Below the pieces are notes generated by a model, which was not told the origin of the DNA, did not search any database, and saw only the letters and a list, made by a program, of their open reading frames with translations. Shown piece by piece: positions 17,078 through 25,070 of a stretch of 33,318 bases of DNA. The stretch spans positions 1 through 33,318 of the forward strand of contig JAFTPJ010000035.1 of NCBI GenBank assembly GCA_017463405.1, in the 5' to 3' direction. A program made the translations under genes and the position numbers. This DNA is from Clostridia bacterium. Lineage in GTDB: Bacteria; Bacillota; Clostridia; Oscillospirales; CAG-272. Every line of letters begins with the position of its first letter. Position 1 is the first letter of the stretch.

Positions 17078-18262
17078 TTAATGATGGAACAGTCTCATGC
17101 CGGTGAACGCCATGGTCATACCGTACTTATTGCAGCAATCAATCACCACATCGTCACGAATCGAGCCGCCCGGCTCTGCAATATACTTCACGCCGCTCTT
17201 TTTCGCGCGCTCAATGTTATCGTCAAACGGGAAGAACGCATCGGATCCAAGAGAGACTCCGTCGATGGTTGCAAGATACGCCACCTGCTCCTCGCGCGTA
17301 AACGGTGTGGGTTGCTCGGTAAAGTACTTCTGCCAATTGCCGTCCGCGCAGACATCCTCCTCGTTCTGGTTGATGTAGCCGTCGATCACGTTGTCGCGAT
17401 CGGGGCGTCCCAAGGTATCCTTGAAGGGGAGATTGAGCACCTTGTCGTGCTGGCGGAGGAACCATGTGTCTGCCTTGCCGCCCGCCAGACGCGTGCAGTG
17501 AATTCTGGACTGCTGTCCCGCACCCACGCCGATCGCCTGACCGTCCACCGCATAGCAAACCGAGTTAGACTGCGTGTATTTCAGCGTAATCAGCGCAATA
17601 ATCAGGTCACGTACCGCGTTCTCGGGTAGTTCCTTGTTCTCGGTCACGATGTTGGAAAGCAGCGCACGGTTGATCTCAAAATTGTTTCGTCCCTGCTCGA
17701 AGGTGATACCGAAAACTTGCTTGGTCTCGATCTCCTCGGGCACGTAGTCGGGATCAATCTTTACAATGTTGTAAGCGCCCTTTCTCTTGCTCTTGAGAAT
17801 CTCCAGAGCCTCCGGCTCATATCCCGGTGCGATAACACCGTCGGAGACCTCGCGCTTGATCATCAGCGCCGTAGTCACGTCGCAAACGTCGGAAAGCGCC
17901 ACCCAGTCACCGAAGGAGCACATTCTATCCGTGCCTCTCGCTCTTGCGTACGCGCAAGCCAGTGGGGACTCGTCCAGCCCCTCGATATCGTCTACAAAGC
18001 AAGCCTTCTTGAGCTTGTCCGAGAGAGGGATGCCGACTGCCGCCGAGGTGGGGCTGACGTGCTTGAAGGAGGTGACCGCGGGAAGTCCCAGCGTCGCCTT
18101 CAGCTCCTTGACCAGCTGCCAGGAATTGAACGCATCGAGGAAATTAATGTATCCGGGTCTTCCGCAGAGAATCTCGATCGGAAGCTCGCTTCCGTCCTTC
18201 ATGTAGATCTTCGCGGGCTTCTGATTGGGGTTACAGCCGTATTTCAGTTCAAATTCTTTCAT
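17078..18262 (-). CDS. stand-alone AICAR formyltransferase (PurH C-terminal domain type)
   Basis: It transfers the formyl group of 10-formyl-THF to AICAR, giving FAICAR. The 394 residues correspond to the transformylase part of PurH; the N-terminal IMP cyclohydrolase domain is absent. Recognisable features are LKYGCNPNQKPA at the start, the catalytic Lys-His in SFKHVSPTSAAVG, and the GQQSRIHCTRLAGGKAD segment. The upstream neighbour encodes a PurO-type cyclohydrolase that supplies the missing step. ATG 18262 follows GAGAGGA, 11 bases after the purO stop. It is often annotated as phosphoribosylaminoimidazolecarboxamide formyltransferase. Confidence 0.92.
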   Translation of the reverse strand: MKEFELKYGCNPNQKPAKIYMKDGSELPIEILCGRPGYINFLDAFNSWQLVKELKATLGLPAVTSFKHVSPTSAAVGIPLSDKLKKACFVDDIEGLDESPLACAYARARGTDRMCSFGDWVALSDVCDVTTALMIKREVSDGVIAPGYEPEALEILKSKRKGAYNIVKIDPDYVPEEIETKQVFGITFEQGRNNFEINRALLSNIVTENKELPENAVRDLIIALITLKYTQSNSVCYAVDGQAIGVGAGQQSRIHCTRLAGGKADTWFLRQHDKVLNLPFKDTLGRPDRDNVIDGYINQNEEDVCADGNWQKYFTEQPTPFTREEQVAYLATIDGVSLGSDAFFPFDDNIERAKKSGVKYIAEPGGSIRDDVVIDCCNKYGMTMAFTGMRLFHH

Positions 18263-18273
18263 GTCCTCTCACC

Positions 18274-18990
18274 TCATACATTTTTATTGACGATTCTCGT
18301 CTCGGTCTCGCCGCTGTCGATGTCGATATAACGAACGAACAGCGAAACCTTGTTATCTGCATTCAGATTGGTCCAGATCAGATCGGTCAGCGCATCGATA
18401 TCCACGTCGGGCAGCTCCAGCGTCTTCGGCTCGCCCTCGTAGGACGGCAGAGGATTGCCGTCGCCGTTGTATGTGTGGATAAACTTTGCTCTGCCCGCAA
18501 TCGGATTGGAGTACGCATAGGTAAATCTCTCGCAGGAGCTGTCGTCTCCCTCGGCACTCTTGAGAATGGACATCGCATAGTTCATCTCGCCCTTCTCGCG
18601 ATGGATGATACCCGAGATACGGGGGGTGAAGTTGGGCTTGTCATCCTCAAATTCGCGCGTGCGGAGTGCCTGCTCAAAGGTCATCTGCTTGTCCATCAGC
18701 TCATAGATTGTGTCGGTCTGGTCGCCGTTGGTCACGATGGTCTTGTTGCCCAGCACGCGCACGGGATAGTAAATGATCAGATGCGGGTCGGTCATCTTGG
18801 ATTCGTCGAACGCCTTGGTACGCATCGCGTCACCCTCTGCCACAAATACACGGTTGCGGCTGTTCTCGCTTCTTCCCATAATGAAGTACGCCGTGACAGC
18901 GCGCTTGCCGTCCGCACTCTTACCGATGATAATACCTCTGCCGTGGTACGCCAGAGAGTTCAATTCGTTTGCAATCGTTGAGATCTTCAT
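18274..18990 (-). CDS. purO: IMP cyclohydrolase, PurO-like
   Basis: It closes FAICAR to IMP. The 238-residue protein looks like the IMP_cyclohyd (PurO) family first known from archaea and unrelated to the PurH cyclohydrolase domain. The N terminus NELNSLAYHGRGIIIGKSADG and the YYPVRVLGNKTIVTNGDQTD stretch are characteristic. The second of two close ATGs (18990) is chosen: AAAGGAG lies 7 bases before it, but only one base before the first ATG (18996). Position next to the stand-alone AICAR transformylase supports the role strongly. The gene overlaps the purN end by a few bases at most. Confidence 0.88.
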   Translation of the reverse strand: MKISTIANELNSLAYHGRGIIIGKSADGKRAVTAYFIMGRSENSRNRVFVAEGDAMRTKAFDESKMTDPHLIIYYPVRVLGNKTIVTNGDQTDTIYELMDKQMTFEQALRTREFEDDKPNFTPRISGIIHREKGEMNYAMSILKSAEGDDSSCERFTYAYSNPIAGRAKFIHTYNGDGNPLPSYEGEPKTLELPDVDIDALTDLIWTNLNADNKVSLFVRYIDIDSGETETRIVNKNV

Positions 18991-18992
18991 TT

Positions 18993-19640
18993 TCATTCTC
19001 CTTTGATATACACTTTTTGATCCCGCACGGTGATCCTGCCCTCACAGAACAGTCTGACCGCCTCGGGAAGAATCTTCCATTCAGCCTCTTCCATAATCCG
19101 TCTCTGCAGCGTCTCGGGAGTATCGTCCTCCCTGACCGCCACAGCCTTTTGCAACACGATCGGACCCGCATCACATTCGGGGGTCACGATGTGCACGGTA
19201 GCGCCCGAGATCTTCACACCCTTCTCCAGTACCGCCTCGTGAACGCGCAATCCGTAGTATCCCTTTCCACAAAAGGAGGGGATCAGGGCGGGATGGACGT
19301 TTAAGATGCGGTTCGGAAAGCGCGCGTACACCTGCTCGTCAATGATGGTCAGAAATCCCGCCAGCACGACCAGATCGATCTGTGCCGCCTCCAACGCGTC
19401 CGCCAATGCCTTTGAATACGCGGCAATGTCCGCGTACTCGCGGCGCGCAAGCACCTGCGAGGGGATGTCATTGTTCTTCGCTCTCTCCAGCGCATAAACG
19501 CCCTCCTTGGAGGCGATCACCAACGTGATCTTTCCGCTTCCAAGCTCGCCGCGCTTCTCCGCATCGATCAAAGCCTGCAGATTCGTGCCGCCGCCCGAAA
19601 CCAATACTGCGATATTCGTCTGCTTCATCCCCGTCACCAT
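18993..19640 (-). CDS. purN: phosphoribosylglycinamide formyltransferase (10-formyl-THF dependent)
   Basis: It formylates GAR to FGAR. The 215 residues include the N-terminal VSGGGTNLQALID motif, the catalytic Asn-His in NVHPALIPSF and the catalytic Asp in CDAGPIVLQ. The ATG at 19640 overlaps the purM stop in the form TGATG, which suggests coupled translation. An in-frame ATG at 19628 (MKQTNIAVLVSGGG) is also possible. The formyl donor is probably supplied by Fhs from the same operon. Confidence 0.95.
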   Translation of the reverse strand: MVTGMKQTNIAVLVSGGGTNLQALIDAEKRGELGSGKITLVIASKEGVYALERAKNNDIPSQVLARREYADIAAYSKALADALEAAQIDLVVLAGFLTIIDEQVYARFPNRILNVHPALIPSFCGKGYYGLRVHEAVLEKGVKISGATVHIVTPECDAGPIVLQKAVAVREDDTPETLQRRIMEEAEWKILPEAVRLFCEGRITVRDQKVYIKGE

Positions 19641-20686
19641 CAGCAGAACACCACGCCGTCATCGCCCTTGATGATCTCACCAATGACGTATGCGTCCTCA
19701 CCGTTCGCACGGAGAATCTTCAGCGCGGCATCCACCTCGCCCGCAGGTACGACAATGCTCATACCAACACCCATGTTGTAGGTGTTGTACATGTCGCGTT
19801 CGGGAATATTGCCCGTCTTCGCGATCAGATCGAAGATGGGCAGCACCTTGACCGCCGACTTCGTGATCTTTGCGGACAGACCCTTCGGGATCGATCTCGG
19901 AATATTCTCGTAAAATCCACCGCCCGTGATATGGCTGATGCCCTTGACGTCTACCTTTTCAAGCAATGCAAGCACGCTCTTGACGTAGATACGGGTGGGA
20001 GTCAGAAGCGTTTCGGCAATCGTCTTGCCACCCAGCTCCGCTCTCGCCTCGTAAAGCGCGGGATTGTTATTGTCAATATCGAACACCTTACGGATGAGAG
20101 AGAATCCGTTGGAATGGATACCGCTGGATGCCAGCGCGATCACAACGTCGCCCTCCTGCATACGGGTGTTGTCAAGAATCTTCTTTTTATCGACGATACC
20201 CACGGCAAAGCCCGCAAGGTCATAGTCCTCCACAGGCATCATACCGGGATGCTCTGCGGTCTCGCCGCCGATCAGCGCCGCACCCGACTGCACACAGCCC
20301 TCGGCAACGCCGCCCACGATCGCCGCAATCTTTTCGGGAATATTCTTTCCGCACGCGATGTAGTCCAAAAAGAACAGGGGCTTCGCACCGCAGCAAATGA
20401 TATCGTTGACACACATTGCAACGGCGTCAATACCGATAGTGTCGTGCTTGTCCATCAGGATCGCCATCTTGACCTTCGTACCGCAGCCATCGGTACCGGA
20501 GACCAGCACAGGCTCCTCCATGCCGGCAAGATTGAGGCCGAAGCAGCCGCCGAATCCGCCAACGTCGTCAACACACCCCTCATTCTTGGTGCGTGCAATA
20601 TGCTTTTTCATCAATTCGACCGCTTTGTAGCCCGCGGTAATATCAACGCCCGCCGCAGCGTAGCTCTCAGATCTGGAATTCTTCAT
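19640..20686 (-). CDS. purM: phosphoribosylformylglycinamidine cyclo-ligase (AIR synthetase)
   Basis: It closes FGAM to AIR with ATP. The 348 residues are of normal length. Motifs seen: SYAAAGVDITAG at the N terminus, LVSGTDGCGTKVKMA, and GGETAEHPGMM, all classic for PurM. ATG 20686 has AAGGGA upstream and lies 35 bases after the purF stop. The last bases overlap purN (TGATG). Confidence 0.97.
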   Translation of the reverse strand: MKNSRSESYAAAGVDITAGYKAVELMKKHIARTKNEGCVDDVGGFGGCFGLNLAGMEEPVLVSGTDGCGTKVKMAILMDKHDTIGIDAVAMCVNDIICCGAKPLFFLDYIACGKNIPEKIAAIVGGVAEGCVQSGAALIGGETAEHPGMMPVEDYDLAGFAVGIVDKKKILDNTRMQEGDVVIALASSGIHSNGFSLIRKVFDIDNNNPALYEARAELGGKTIAETLLTPTRIYVKSVLALLEKVDVKGISHITGGGFYENIPRSIPKGLSAKITKSAVKVLPIFDLIAKTGNIPERDMYNTYNMGVGMSIVVPAGEVDAALKILRANGEDAYVIGEIIKGDDGVVFC

Positions 20687-20721
20687 AAGTCTGTTCCCTT
20701 TCGTTTTATAATCGTCATAAA

Positions 20722-22146
20722 TTATTCTTTACCGTTCCAGCAATAGGTGCACAACTTACATGCATCAAGCCCGATCGCCTTGATAACGCCCTCCAATGAC
20801 TGGAACTCCAGAGAATCAAAGTGCAGATTCTCACAAATTTTCTCGCGCAGACGCTTGCCGCGCTCGGTCGAAGAGTCGCTGTATTCCTCCAGATGGTTAA
20901 AGCCCTCGTCACCCTCCAGCTCCATCACGGTGCGTCGCGCCAACAGATCCATCTCACTTGTCGAGTTGGAAAAATTGAGGTACTTGCAACTGTACATGAT
21001 CGGAGGACACGCCGAGCGCATATGAATCGCCTTCGCCCCGTTCTGGTACAAAAAGTCAACCGTCTCCTTGAGCTGTGTACCGCGTACGATCGAATCGTCC
21101 ACAAACAGCAGGCTCTTGTCGCGAATCAGCTCGTGCACGGGAATTTGCTTCATTTTGGCAATCTTTTTTCTGTCCGCCTGACTCACGGGCATAAAGCTGC
21201 GCGACCAGGTAGGAGTGTACTTGATGTAAGGACGCGCAAACGGAATATCACTCGCGTTCGCATATCCGATAGCGTGCGGAGTTCCCGAATCGGGCACACC
21301 GCAAACGTAATCCACACCCTCGCAGTTGCCGACCTCACGGTCGTGCTCCGCCAGAATTCCACCGTTGCGGTAGCGCATAGACTCCACGTTCACGCCCTCG
21401 TACGTCGCGTTCGGGTAGCCGTAATAAGACCAGAGAAAAGCACAGACGCGCATTTCTTCACCGGGAGGTGCCAGCTGGGTCACACCATCCGCCGTGATCT
21501 CCACAATCTCTCCGGGCCCCAACTCCTTTTCGTCCTTGTAGCCCAGCTTCTTGTATGCAAACGGTTCAAAGGTCACGCAATATCCGTCCTCGCCTCGACC
21601 GATAATCATCGGAAGTCTTCCGAGACGGTCGCGCGCGGCAATGATCGCGCCGCCGTCCTTGAGGATCAGAATCGATGCTGTTCCCTTGACGACCTGTTGC
21701 ACAAAACGGATCCCCTCGACAAAGCTATCCTTCGTGCCGATCAGCGCGGCGACAAGCTCGGTCGCGTTGACCCGTCCGCCCGTCATGGCGTTGAAATGCC
21801 CGCCCCCCATTGACTGATACATCGCAATCAGCTCCTCGCTGTTGTTGATCGCGCCCGTGACGCAGATGGCGAACGAGCCGATCTTCGAATTGATCAGAAG
21901 GGGCTGGGGATAATAGTCGCTGATGCATCCGATTGCGGCACTTCCGCGCATCTCATCAAATATATGCTCAAATCTGGTACGGAACGGCGAGTTTTCGATA
22001 TTGTGAATCTCCCGTTGCAGACCGATCTCCCTGGCGTAAGACGCAAGACCCGCGCGCTTAGTACCAAGATGCGAATGATAATCGGTACCGAAGAAAACAT
22101 CCGTCAAAGCGTCCCCGTGACAGACCGCTCCAAAATATCCACCCAT
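20722..22146 (-). CDS. purF: amidophosphoribosyltransferase lacking the usual N-terminal catalytic Cys
   Basis: PurF makes phosphoribosylamine from PRPP and glutamine, the first committed purine step. The 474 residues carry an Ntn-type glutaminase half and a phosphoribosyltransferase half with the PRPP loop LLFVDDSIVRGTQ. The C-terminal KLCTYCWNGKE is the usual PurF end and may be part of an Fe-S site. Canonical PurF matures to an N-terminal Cys that attacks glutamine. Here the start MGGYFGAVCHG, fixed by AAGGAG 7 bases upstream, puts Gly there; the nearest Cys is residue 9. It may be a separate PurF subfamily using ammonia or another nucleophile. The call as PurF is secure by operon and domains. 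Confidence 0.93.
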   Translation of the reverse strand: MGGYFGAVCHGDALTDVFFGTDYHSHLGTKRAGLASYAREIGLQREIHNIENSPFRTRFEHIFDEMRGSAAIGCISDYYPQPLLINSKIGSFAICVTGAINNSEELIAMYQSMGGGHFNAMTGGRVNATELVAALIGTKDSFVEGIRFVQQVVKGTASILILKDGGAIIAARDRLGRLPMIIGRGEDGYCVTFEPFAYKKLGYKDEKELGPGEIVEITADGVTQLAPPGEEMRVCAFLWSYYGYPNATYEGVNVESMRYRNGGILAEHDREVGNCEGVDYVCGVPDSGTPHAIGYANASDIPFARPYIKYTPTWSRSFMPVSQADRKKIAKMKQIPVHELIRDKSLLFVDDSIVRGTQLKETVDFLYQNGAKAIHMRSACPPIMYSCKYLNFSNSTSEMDLLARRTVMELEGDEGFNHLEEYSDSSTERGKRLREKICENLHFDSLEFQSLEGVIKAIGLDACKLCTYCWNGKE

Positions 22147-22174
22147 AGGTTATCTCCTTGAAAAAACGAATTGA

Positions 22175-22669
22175 TTACTGATTGAACTCCGCCGCGAGCT
22201 CCGCGTCCTTGGCAAGCACGCCCTCGGCATCCTTGGCTCTTTTTTCGTCCAGCTTCTGTGCCAGCACATCGTCGGAAAGTGCGAGAATCTGCGCTGCAAG
22301 AAGCGCAGCATTGGTCGCACCGTCAACAGCAACGGTAGCAACGGGGATTCCCGAGGGCATCTGCACGGTAGAAAGCAGAGCGTCCAGACCATCGAGATTC
22401 GCAGACTTACAGGGAATGCCGATTACGGGGAGCGTGGTCTGTGCTGCAACGGCCCCCGCCAGATGCGCCGCCATTCCTGCCGCCGCAATCATCACGCCAA
22501 ATCCGTTCGCGCGCGCATTTTTTGCAAATGCAGCCGCCTCTGCGGGCGTTCTGTGCGCAGAATAGACGTGCACCTCGTAAGGAATCTCAAAGGACGCCAG
22601 CGTATCGATCGCCTTGCGCACCACAGGAAGATCATTTGCGCTTCCCATTACAATTCCGACTTTTTTCAT
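22175..22669 (-). CDS. purE: N5-carboxyaminoimidazole ribonucleotide mutase / AIR carboxylase
   Basis: It carries the carboxylation step to CAIR. The 164-residue protein has the PurE signature GSANDLP (Ser10, Asp13), SAHRTP (His39) and the [11 protein letters not shown] loop. It is the first gene of the purine operon, with AAGGAG ahead of ATG 22669 and the ZTP riboswitch terminator ~30 bases further upstream. The partner purK is not in the window, so class I (with PurK elsewhere) or direct CO2 use cannot be settled. Confidence 0.97.
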   Translation of the reverse strand: MKKVGIVMGSANDLPVVRKAIDTLASFEIPYEVHVYSAHRTPAEAAAFAKNARANGFGVMIAAAGMAAHLAGAVAAQTTLPVIGIPCKSANLDGLDALLSTVQMPSGIPVATVAVDGATNAALLAAQILALSDDVLAQKLDEKRAKDAEGVLAKDAELAAEFNQ

Positions 22670-22701
22670 AAGATAAATTCTCCTTTTCTTGACCCAAAAA
22701 T

Positions 22702-22738
22702 AAAAAGGCGCACGTATCCTATCGTAGATCGTGCGCCC
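22702..22738 (-). terminator. expression-platform terminator of the ZTP riboswitch
   Basis: On the minus strand GGCGCACG (22737-22730) pairs with CGTGCGCC (22714-22707), followed by TTTTTATTTTT. The 5' arm starts inside the conserved CTGGGC of the aptamer, so ligand binding and termination exclude each other, which fits an ON switch. Confidence 0.85.
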
Positions 22739-22812
22739 AGACGGTCGGCTCTTTCAGAATTTCTGTTCCCCTGTGGTACCCCACAATGCTCCGTCAGTCG
22801 CAGAAATCCCAT
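22735..22812 (-). promoter_or_regulatory. ZTP/ZMP riboswitch (pfl motif)
   Basis: The minus strand has the two conserved pfl domains. The 5' domain contains GCGACTGACGG and a hairpin GTGG-GGTA-CCAC, followed by GGGGAAC and closed by ATTTCTG/CAGAAAT. The 3' domain contains GCCGACCGTCTGGGC (22749-22735). The motif senses the AICAR derivatives ZMP and ZTP, which build up when 10-formyl-THF runs short. It sits between a perfect promoter and purE, upstream of the AICAR transformylase and fhs. Confidence 0.92.
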
Positions 22813-22822
22813 CAACGTAACT

Positions 22823-22851
22823 ATTATAACATAATCCCCTTATTTTGTCAA
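22823..22851 (-). promoter_or_regulatory. SigmaA-type promoter of the purine operon
   Basis: On the minus strand TTGACA (22851-22846), 17-base spacer, TATAAT (22828-22823): exact consensus. It places the transcript start just before the riboswitch. Confidence 0.9.
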
Positions 22852-22969
22852 GTAAAAAATTTCGTTTATTTCGATCTCAAACCTATATATTTCAAACAAA
22901 AGTATACTTGCAAAGCAAGCGAACACACTCCCAAAAACGTGAACTTTTTGTAAACACTTACATTTTCTA

Positions 22970-22998
22970 TTGACTTTAGCGTGATAAAGTGGTAAAAT
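22970..22998 (+). promoter_or_regulatory. SigmaA-type promoter of the histidine operon
   Basis: TTGACT (22970-22975), 17-base spacer, TAAAAT (22993-22998). The spacer is almost filled by a palindrome, the candidate operator. Confidence 0.8.
22973..22990 (+). promoter_or_regulatory. candidate HisR operator
   Basis: The 18-mer ACTTTAGCGTGATAAAGT has perfect 6-base arms (ACTTTA/TAAAGT) and one more matched inner pair. It starts within the -35 and ends just before the -10, so a bound protein would block RNA polymerase. The first gene of the operon encodes a TrpR-family repressor-like protein. Binding is inferred. Confidence 0.6.
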
Positions 22999-23039
22999 GC
23001 CAAATATTATGAGGAAAGCTGAAGAAAGGATTTACCCAA

Positions 23040-23342
23040 ATGTCAAACATTCGCTCGGAGTCGGTCGACCGACTGTTTCAGATCATACTGAACCTCGGGA
23101 GTCCGGAAGATTGCTACGCTTTTTTCGAGGACGTCTGTACCATCAAAGAGGTACAGGACATGGCACAGCGCCTGGATGCCGCATTTCTTTTGGATGAGGG
23201 CATGAACTATCAGGAAATCTCGCAAAAGGTCGGCATCAGCACCGCTACCATCAGCCGCGTCAGCAAATGCCTCAAATACGGCAGCGGCTATCGCAACGCC
23301 ATCGACAAGGCAAAGGAGCAAGCACAGCATGAAAATCAGTAA
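23040..23342 (+). CDS. hisR: TrpR-family (YerC/YecD) regulator, candidate HisR
   Basis: A 100-residue protein of the TrpR superfamily. After an N-terminal helical part (VDRLFQIILNLGSPEDCYAFFEDVCT) comes a helix-turn-helix at ~55-80 (MNYQEISQKVGISTATISRVSKCL), with the G(V)S-TATISR recognition helix typical of the family. Proteins of this type have been proposed from comparative genomics to regulate his genes in Firmicutes. ATG 23040 has AAAGGA upstream. It is the first gene of the his operon and overlaps hisZ by 14 bases, and a palindrome overlaps its promoter, which together suggest autoregulated repression by histidine. The symbol is by analogy; the effector is not shown by the sequence. 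Confidence 0.85.
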   Translation: MSNIRSESVDRLFQIILNLGSPEDCYAFFEDVCTIKEVQDMAQRLDAAFLLDEGMNYQEISQKVGISTATISRVSKCLKYGSGYRNAIDKAKEQAQHENQ

Positions 23343-24444
23343 TACATTGCTCAAAAAAGAGGAGCAGGCAACCCTTGCGCTGCGCGAGTTGTACGGACGC
23401 TACGGCTACACGCAGTACAAAATGAGCAAATTTGAAGAATACGACCTGTACGTCCGCAACAAAAATTTTCTGATCTCGGACAGCGTCATCACCTTTACCG
23501 ACACCAACGGTAAACTCATGGCGCTCAAACCAGACGTCACCCTCTCCATCGTAAAAAACACCAAGGACATCCCGGGATACGTGCAAAAAGTCTACTATAA
23601 CGAAAATGTCTACCGCGTCACAGAGAAAACGCACGCCTTTCGTGAGATTATGCAAACGGGTCTGGAATGCCTCGGCGATATCGACAGCTACTGCATCGCA
23701 GAGGTGCTAACGCTGGCGGCAAGGAGTCTTGCTGAAATCTCGGACGACTATATTCTCGACGTCTCCCATCTGGGACTTCTGTCGCAGCTGATCGACCATA
23801 TCGGCATCGCACCCGATGCCAGAGGTACTCTGCTCGAATGCGTCGCGCAAAAGAACCGCCACGACGCCTCCCGTATCTGCGCGGAAGCCGGCATCAATAG
23901 GGAAAGGGCGGCGCTGCTACAACACCTGATGGAGTGCCAAGGTGAGGTACGTCAAGTAATTCCGATGCTCTACACGCTTCTTCCGAACGAGGAATGGCAG
24001 CGCACCGTCGCGCAATTCGATTCCGTCCTCTCACTTCTCCCCGCAGAGCATGTCCGCATCGATTTCTCGGTCATCCATGATCTGCGCTACTACAGCGGCA
24101 TCGTGTTCCAGGGTTTTGTAAAGGGCGTGCCCGAAAACATCCTCTCGGGCGGTCAGTACGACAATCTGATGCACCGCATGGATAAAAAATCGGGAGCTGT
24201 CGGATTTGCGGTCTACCTCGACCGTCTGGATTCGCTTGCAGTAGCACCGAGAGACTTTGATATCGACACCGTTCTGCTTTATGATGCAAACGCAGACACA
24301 AAAGCGCTTCACGCTGCCGTAAAGGCATTAACCGAGGACGGCAAAAGTGTCACAGCGCAGAAAACGGTTCCTGAAAAGCTGAAATACCGACAGCTGTTGC
24401 AATTTACCGAAAGCGGGGTGAAGCTCCTTGAAACCAATGCTTAA
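23329..24444 (+). CDS. hisZ: ATP phosphoribosyltransferase regulatory subunit
   Basis: HisZ is a catalytically inactive histidyl-tRNA synthetase paralogue that forms a complex with short HisG and confers histidine feedback. The 371 residues include class II synthetase-like segments: LKPDVTLSIVKN (motif 2 region precursor), VYRVTEKTHAFREIMQTGLECLG, and the motif 3-like GGQYDNLMHRMDKKSGAVGFAVYLDRL. ATG 23329 lies inside the end of hisR, and the 3' end overlaps hisG, so translation is coupled on both sides. Presence of HisZ agrees with the short HisG next to it. Confidence 0.93.
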   Translation: MKISNTLLKKEEQATLALRELYGRYGYTQYKMSKFEEYDLYVRNKNFLISDSVITFTDTNGKLMALKPDVTLSIVKNTKDIPGYVQKVYYNENVYRVTEKTHAFREIMQTGLECLGDIDSYCIAEVLTLAARSLAEISDDYILDVSHLGLLSQLIDHIGIAPDARGTLLECVAQKNRHDASRICAEAGINRERAALLQHLMECQGEVRQVIPMLYTLLPNEEWQRTVAQFDSVLSLLPAEHVRIDFSVIHDLRYYSGIVFQGFVKGVPENILSGGQYDNLMHRMDKKSGAVGFAVYLDRLDSLAVAPRDFDIDTVLLYDANADTKALHAAVKALTEDGKSVTAQKTVPEKLKYRQLLQFTESGVKLLETNA

Positions 24445-25066
24445 CGTCGCCCTTCCGAAAGGGCGCCTTGGCGATCGCGTCTACGCCATGTTCGAAAAGG
24501 CGGGCTTTGAATGCCCCTCCATAAAAGAAAACAACCGTAAGCTGATCTTCGAGAACGAGGTGTGCGGCGTCCGTTATTTCTGGGTCAAGCCGTCGGACGT
24601 TGCCATCTACGTCGAGCGCGGCGCCGCCGACATCGGCGTGGCAGGCAAGGATATCCTTTTGGAATATGCCCCCGACGTCTATGAGCTTCTTGATATGAAA
24701 ACCGGCATCTGCCGCATGGCGGTCGCCGCCCCCAAGGGCTTCCGCGATGATCCGCGCAGAACACTGAAGGTCGCTACCAAATTCACCAATATCGCGCAGA
24801 ATTACTACGCATCGCAAGGACGCGATATCGATATGATTCACCTCAACGGTTCGATCGAAATTGCCCCCATTTTAGGACTTTCCGACGTCATCGTCGATAT
24901 CGTGGAGACAGGCACAACACTTAAGGAAAACAACCTTGAGGTTATCGAAACCGTTGTGCCGATCAGCGCGCGACTGATCGCCAACAAGGCAAGCTGGAAA
25001 TTCAAAACCGAGCAGATTACGGCGCTGACCGAGCATCTTGCAATGCAACTGAAAGCAGAGGAATGA
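24428..25066 (+). CDS. hisG: ATP phosphoribosyltransferase, short HisZ-dependent form
   Basis: It catalyses the first histidine step, joining ATP and PRPP. At 212 residues it lacks the C-terminal regulatory domain of long HisG and so needs HisZ. A TTG start at 24428 is preferred: GGGGTG lies at a proper distance, and the N terminus MKPMLNVALPKGRLG aligns with common HisG starts. ATG 24437 is the alternative, but has no well-spaced ribosome site. The PRPP loop DIVETGTTLKEN is intact. Confidence 0.95.
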   Translation: MKPMLNVALPKGRLGDRVYAMFEKAGFECPSIKENNRKLIFENEVCGVRYFWVKPSDVAIYVERGAADIGVAGKDILLEYAPDVYELLDMKTGICRMAVAAPKGFRDDPRRTLKVATKFTNIAQNYYASQGRDIDMIHLNGSIEIAPILGLSDVIVDIVETGTTLKENNLEVIETVVPISARLIANKASWKFKTEQITALTEHLAMQLKAEE

Positions 25067-25070
25067 TACA

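Noticed and set aside
22997..23197. Frame starting at ATG 22997 before hisR
   Set aside because: The ATG overlaps the -10 region, there is no ribosome site, and it is out of frame with the clear TrpR-like protein.
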